Part shown: one piece after another, positions 60,194 to 64,000 of the stretch | How positions within the stretch are numbered: the stretch's first letter is position 1 | Layout of the letters: every line of letters starts with the position of its first letter | From: Paenibacillus amylolyticus | GTDB lineage: Bacteria; Bacillota; Bacilli; Paenibacillales; Paenibacillaceae | DNA: 64,000 nucleotides | Direction: 5' to 3' | Assembly: GCF_003719335.1 (NCBI RefSeq) | Contig: NZ_RIAS01000010.1 | Span: 216,643 to 280,642 of the forward strand | Position numbers and translations under genes: made by a program | Notes under the pieces: model-generated | What the model saw: only the letters and a program-made list of their open reading frames with translations | Told to the model about the DNA's origin: nothing | The model's database searches: none

Positions 60194-63100
60194 ATGATGC
60201 AATCGCTGTATGGAGTATGGCTTGGAGACGTGTTTTTTTGTTTTTCCGGTGAAACATCGGAACCGCGCGTAGATGCTTGGAGTCACGTGGTACGAAGGCT
60301 GCAATTTGGCGACGGGGGTCGTCTGTTTCAGCCTGCCGCGTTGCGTCTTGCGGAACTGCGCTGGCCGAATCCGCTTCGAAATGCGGCAGAAGCCAAAAAC
60401 GTAAAGCGGAGGCAGTTGCTTGGACGAACGTTGGAAGGATTGGCGGTTTCACCGAAGGATGCGTTCAGACTGTTATTGCAGTGGGACGATCAGATGTTAC
60501 ATGCAGCTGGGATTCAGGCTGGAGAAGAGATGCGTTACTGGGTCAAGGCAGCACAGTTCACACAGGAATTGTTGCTGCGAGGGGCGATTGCTCCGGCGGC
60601 AGCATTTGCCGCTAAAACAGGTGCAAGACGGCGAACGGGTCAAGAGACCCTCTCAGGAGTGTGGCGTCCGCGTTTGCAGCTTGAAGAAGATCAGGAGCGT
60701 TTCAAAAGCCTTGCCGAATCGATGCCTCCCATTGCTCTGTCAGCGCCGGGGGCCTATGCCTCCACGGAGCCGGAGACACGTGAGGAAGCGGCAGGCACGG
60801 TATTGTTTTCATTTATGAGCGGCATCATTCATGCGGTGGTAACCAATGAATTGGAAGGCATGGATAGTGAACTTTCCCGTTACCGGACATCGTTCAGACG
60901 TGGCTCTTCACCGGTGTCTGAGCTATGGTGGAACAGCCTGATCTCTATATTCCGCCCAGTCACTGTGCAAGGACCGACGGAGGATATGGCGGATTTCGTC
61001 GATGCGATTCATGAAGCCGGGGGTACAACGATGCCTGCATTTGGTGTCGAAGAAATGCCGCCTGCGGAAGGCAAGTTCAGACTGGTCCTGCGATTGGAAC
61101 CGCCGCTGGGAGAGCAGGAGACCACTTGGGGGATCAGTTTCTGGGTGGACAGTGATCAAGAAGCAGGCCTTAGGTTGCCTGCACGAAGCATTTGGGCACA
61201 CCCGGGGCGTGATCTGGATCGGGGAAAAGTTTACTATGCCTCTGTGGCAGAGCAGTTACTGATGGCCATTGGTCAGGCGTCTGAGCTGGCACCGGAACTG
61301 GAAACTGCTTTGCTGCATGCTCGTCCCGAGGGGATACAGCTGCAGCAACAGAGCTTTTTTGAATTTCTTACCCATGCGGTTCCCAAGCTGCAGAAGGCTG
61401 GGGTAACGGTTCTTATGCCGTCAAGATGGAGCCGCGCCGGGAAACGACGCGCAGGTCTGCGTTTGCAGATGATGAACGGAGCGCCGGAGCGTCAGCCTGG
61501 AGCTGTATCTACACTCGGCATGGAGCAACTCGTTTCCTTTACAGCAGAGCCGATGCTGGATGGTAAGCCGATTACGGCAGAAGAACTTGCCGCACTGGCT
61601 GAATCTGCCGTTCCCTATGTTATGTTTCGCGGGGAATGGATCGAAGTAGATACCAAAGAGATTCGCCAAGTGCTTCGATATATGAAAAAAGAAGAAGAAC
61701 AATACATGCCGCTTTCCGAATGGCTGCATCTTGCCGCAGATGAAGGGGAAGATTCCATTTGGAAAGGGATGTCTGTTTTCGGTGCCGAATCCGAAGGCAT
61801 GCTCGCTTTCCTGCTTGAGGGACAGGTGCTGCGTAACATTGAACCTCGCCCAGTGCCAGCGGAGCTGCATGGTGAACTGAGGCCGTATCAGGAACGTGGA
61901 TTTCAGTGGTTATCTGCCATGGGTGAACTGGGTTTCGGGGTGTGTCTTGCCGATGATATGGGACTTGGAAAAACGGTTCAGGTCATCACGTGTCTGCTCG
62001 ATCGCAAAGAGGAGGAACGCCAGGCCGCACTGAAAGAGGCACAAGAAGCACAGGAGTCCGTTGATGACCTCGATACAGATATGCCGAAGGGTCAGTGGCC
62101 TACACTTATTGTCTGCCCAACCTCTCTACTGGGCAACTGGCAACGTGAGCTGAAGCGTTTTGCGCCAAACTTGTCACTGTACATTCATCATGGTGGACAG
62201 AGGTTACATGGAGATGCTTTCGAAGAGGAAGCACAGAAGCATGACATCGTGCTCACAACCTATCATTTGGCAGGTCGTGATGGCCCGGATTTGGCTTCGT
62301 TGCACTGGTCAACCGTGGTGCTGGATGAGGCACAGTATATTAAAAATTATCGGACGAAGCAGGCGCAGAGTGTCATGCGGCTGTCCACTTCTCATCGGAT
62401 TGCCATGACAGGAACACCGGTGGAAAACCGTTTGAGTGAACTATGGTCTATTTTCCAATTCCTGAATCCGGGATATCTCGGTACATCTTCTTCGTTCCGC
62501 CAGCGGTATACAGGCTTGGCGCCTTCGGAAGAGAACGCGGCTTCGCTCCGCGAACTGCACAGGCTGGTGTCGCCGTTTATGCTTCGCAGGCTGAAGAGTG
62601 ATCCGGATATTCGCAAAGATTTGCCCGAAAAACTGGAACTGAAATCCTATTGTTCATTGACACCGGAGCAGGCCATTCTATATCAACGGGTTGTGGATGA
62701 TCTCATGGGCGGTCTGGACGGACGGAACGGTATTGCACGTAAAGGTATCGTGTTATCCTCTCTAACCAAATTGAAGCAGATCTGTGATCACCCTGTTCTG
62801 GCGGACAACAGCCGGAAGGAGCACGGCAAGGCTGAAGCATCGGGCAAGATGGAAAGGCTGCTGGAACTGCTGGATGCTATTCGGGACAACGGAGAATCGG
62901 CGTTGATCTTTACCCAGTATGTTGCAATGGGGAATCTGTTGGTTTCGAGACTGAACCGGCGTTATGAGGAAGAACCTTACTTCCTGCATGGTGGGGTTTC
63001 GAAGTCGCAGCGGGACGAAATGGTGGAGACATTCCAAAAAGGGGAAGGCCCGTCTATGTTTGTTCTGTCTCTTCGTGCGGGCGGCGTAGGTCTGAACCTG

Positions 63101-63376
63101 ACACGGGCAAGCCATGTCATTCACTATGACCGCTGGTGGAATCCGGCGGTGGAGAACCAGGCGACAGACCGGGTATTTCGGATCGGCCAGAATCGCAACG
63201 TTCAGGTACACAAGTTGATCTGCCAGGGTACATTGGAAGAACGAATCGATGAGCTGATTGAGAGCAAGAAAGCCCTCTCCGAGCAGGTTGTAGGTTCAGG
63301 GGAAAACTGGCTGACCGAGATGTCAGACGAGGAATTGCGTAGTCTGATCTCGCTTCAAGGAGAGACTTGGTTGTAA
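60194..63376 (+). CDS. SNF2-family helicase (Rad54/HepA-like)
   Basis: A 1060-residue DNA-dependent ATPase. Residues 1 to about 550 are the N-terminal region found in bacterial SNF2 proteins paired with SWIM proteins. The helicase core starts at RPYQERGFQWL near 563. Motif I is LADDMGLGKTVQVI near 586, motif Ia TLIVCPTSLLGNWQREL, motif II VVLDEAQYIKN near 710 and motif III AMTGTPVENRL. Motifs V and VI are SLRAGGVGLNLTRASHVIHYDRWWNPAVENQATDRVFRIGQ near 960-1000. It likely remodels protein-DNA complexes during repair or transcription. The next gene encodes a SWIM zinc-finger protein, the usual partner. Confidence 0.93.
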   Translation: MMQSLYGVWLGDVFFCFSGETSEPRVDAWSHVVRRLQFGDGGRLFQPAALRLAELRWPNPLRNAAEAKNVKRRQLLGRTLEGLAVSPKDAFRLLLQWDDQMLHAAGIQAGEEMRYWVKAAQFTQELLLRGAIAPAAAFAAKTGARRRTGQETLSGVWRPRLQLEEDQERFKSLAESMPPIALSAPGAYASTEPETREEAAGTVLFSFMSGIIHAVVTNELEGMDSELSRYRTSFRRGSSPVSELWWNSLISIFRPVTVQGPTEDMADFVDAIHEAGGTTMPAFGVEEMPPAEGKFRLVLRLEPPLGEQETTWGISFWVDSDQEAGLRLPARSIWAHPGRDLDRGKVYYASVAEQLLMAIGQASELAPELETALLHARPEGIQLQQQSFFEFLTHAVPKLQKAGVTVLMPSRWSRAGKRRAGLRLQMMNGAPERQPGAVSTLGMEQLVSFTAEPMLDGKPITAEELAALAESAVPYVMFRGEWIEVDTKEIRQVLRYMKKEEEQYMPLSEWLHLAADEGEDSIWKGMSVFGAESEGMLAFLLEGQVLRNIEPRPVPAELHGELRPYQERGFQWLSAMGELGFGVCLADDMGLGKTVQVITCLLDRKEEERQAALKEAQEAQESVDDLDTDMPKGQWPTLIVCPTSLLGNWQRELKRFAPNLSLYIHHGGQRLHGDAFEEEAQKHDIVLTTYHLAGRDGPDLASLHWSTVVLDEAQYIKNYRTKQAQSVMRLSTSHRIAMTGTPVENRLSELWSIFQFLNPGYLGTSSSFRQRYTGLAPSEENAASLRELHRLVSPFMLRRLKSDPDIRKDLPEKLELKSYCSLTPEQAILYQRVVDDLMGGLDGRNGIARKGIVLSSLTKLKQICDHPVLADNSRKEHGKAEASGKMERLLELLDAIRDNGESALIFTQYVAMGNLLVSRLNRRYEEEPYFLHGGVSKSQRDEMVETFQKGEGPSMFVLSLRAGGVGLNLTRASHVIHYDRWWNPAVENQATDRVFRIGQNRNVQVHKLICQGTLEERIDELIESKKALSEQVVGSGENWLTEMSDEELRSLISLQGETWL

Positions 63377-63498
63377 GGTTAACGCTGAGGTCGGTAGTGG
63401 ATAAGGTGATTCACACTACATTTGAATGCTTGGCAATGAAGAATCGGCTTGATGTTGGTAAAGCTGGTTTGCGCGATTAATGAGAGAGGGGGATGATG

Positions 63499-64000
63499 AT
63501 GAGCGAAAAATGGAACATCGAGCTGCATATGTCCCCCGGGGTGTGGACGGCAGAGGTGAATACAGTGGCGGATTCGGGAGAGACTGTGCCCGGGTCCGCT
63601 GATGAAGATCAGAGGGGAACAGCCGCATCCGGCGTGTTCACGGTCACAGGCACGCTGCCGCAGCTAAGCGAGGCGCAGCGCGAGGCCGTGCTGGCGCAGC
63701 TGCGCAAGCGCCCGCTGGCGCTGTACGCCCTGCTGCGCGGCGGCCCGGCGCCAGAGGAGCTCGCCGGGCTGTTGCCCGCGGCGGCGCCTGCTGGCACGCC
63801 AGGCGAGGCCGTGCTCGGCGCAGCGCCTGCAGCGGCGTGCACCTGCGGCCGCGCAAGCTGCGCGCATGCCGCGGCGGCGGAGCACGCCGTTGCTGCGCGC
63901 CTCGCGGCCGAGCCGCTGCTGCAGCTGGCGCACGCCGGCCTGCCGCTCGAAGCGCTGCTCGCCGGCGTGCTGGGGTCATGGGCAGAGGAAGATGCCCATG
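63499..64000 (+). CDS. SWIM zinc-finger protein (5' part, runs off the window)
   Basis: An open frame continues to the window end without a stop. Three ATGs in a row lie at 63493, 63496 and 63499; the third has the best distance from GAGAGGGGG. The protein starts MSEKWNIELHMSPGVWTAEV. A SWIM-type motif appears near residues 115-125 as CTC...CAH (Cys-x-Cys ... Cys-x-His) within an Ala-rich context. It follows the SNF2 helicase gene on the same strand, the standard pair in Bacillales. From about 63640 the sequence is extremely GC-rich compared with the start of the gene. Confidence 0.75.
   Translation, partial: MSEKWNIELHMSPGVWTAEVNTVADSGETVPGSADEDQRGTAASGVFTVTGTLPQLSEAQREAVLAQLRKRPLALYALLRGGPAPEELAGLLPAAAPAGTPGEAVLGAAPAAACTCGRASCAHAAAAEHAVAARLAAEPLLQLAHAGLPLEALLAGVLGSWAEEDAH

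Noticed and set aside
63609..63979. Minus-strand Ala/Arg/Pro-rich frames at the right end
   Set aside because: They are antisense shadows of the GC-rich swim gene.
1..64000. CRISPR arrays, tRNA or rRNA genes, insertion sequences, prophage
   Set aside because: No regularly spaced identical repeats, cloverleaf sequences, transposase genes or phage genes were recognised in the window.

Overview
This window looks like a chromosomal segment of a Paenibacillus-type Firmicute. Gene starts carry strong AGGAGG-type ribosome sites and often use GTG or TTG. There are small YjcZ-family sporulation peptides, a YesMN-type two-component system beside a sugar ABC importer, a FosB thiol transferase, RskA/ECF signalling, and interspersed CTAACGATC...GCTTATTT repeats that I associate with this genus. 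No rRNA, tRNA, CRISPR array or insertion sequence was recognised. The species assignment is inference from gene content only.

Layout. 0-1.9 kb holds the end of a sulfate permease (cysW), yezD and an unknown membrane protein. 2.0-4.6 kb is an AT-rich array of three tandem Imm11-type immunity genes with almost identical 3' ends. 4.7-7.0 kb holds a GNAT gene, a ribbon-helix-helix regulator and an MFS exporter. 7.2-14.3 kb is a lanthipeptide cluster: a 45-residue precursor gene, a LanKC/LanL three-domain synthetase, a GNAT-like protein, an unknown TPR-like protein and an S9 serine peptidase, with overlapping or coupled starts from the synthetase onward. 14.7-17.3 kb carries an NAD-binding protein and the NAD(P)HX repair enzyme NnrE-NnrD. 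17.3-18.2 kb is a repeat-rich gap. 18.2-20.9 kb pairs a chemoreceptor with a BMP-type binding lipoprotein. 21.4-29.5 kb holds metabolic and stress genes (gamma-glutamyltransferase, SDR, fosB, an S9 peptidase, a phosphotransferase) and a TPR-SUKH-Imm51 fusion.

29.7-33.9 kb is a class I ribonucleotide reductase unit (nrdA then nrdB, minus strand). Its likely promoter lies about 500 bases upstream of nrdA, overlaps two NrdR-like boxes spaced 32 bases apart, and is followed by a structured leader with an intrinsic terminator. 34-40 kb carries a thiamine-binding-type protein, a lipoprotein, three YjcZ-family peptides and an ECF sigma/RskA anti-sigma pair. 40-49 kb holds signalling and membrane proteins (HD-GYP, PAP2-like, histidine kinase, MFS, RidA, TspO-like, ACR3-like). 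49-56 kb is a YesN/YesM system divergent from a sugar ABC importer that has no ATPase gene of its own.

56-60 kb has a TetR gene with an apparently leaderless promoter and a TetR-like operator repeated before the next gene, which encodes an unusual NAD-binding/alpha-beta-hydrolase fusion. This locus is flanked by two clusters of DnaA-box-like sequences, one of them helically phased. The window ends with a SNF2-family helicase and the start of a SWIM zinc-finger protein.

The most promising undescribed elements are the lanthipeptide cluster (class IV-like zinc ligands, both cysteines ahead of most Ser/Thr), the nrd leader, the phased DnaA-box array, and the Imm11 array with homogenised 3' ends.
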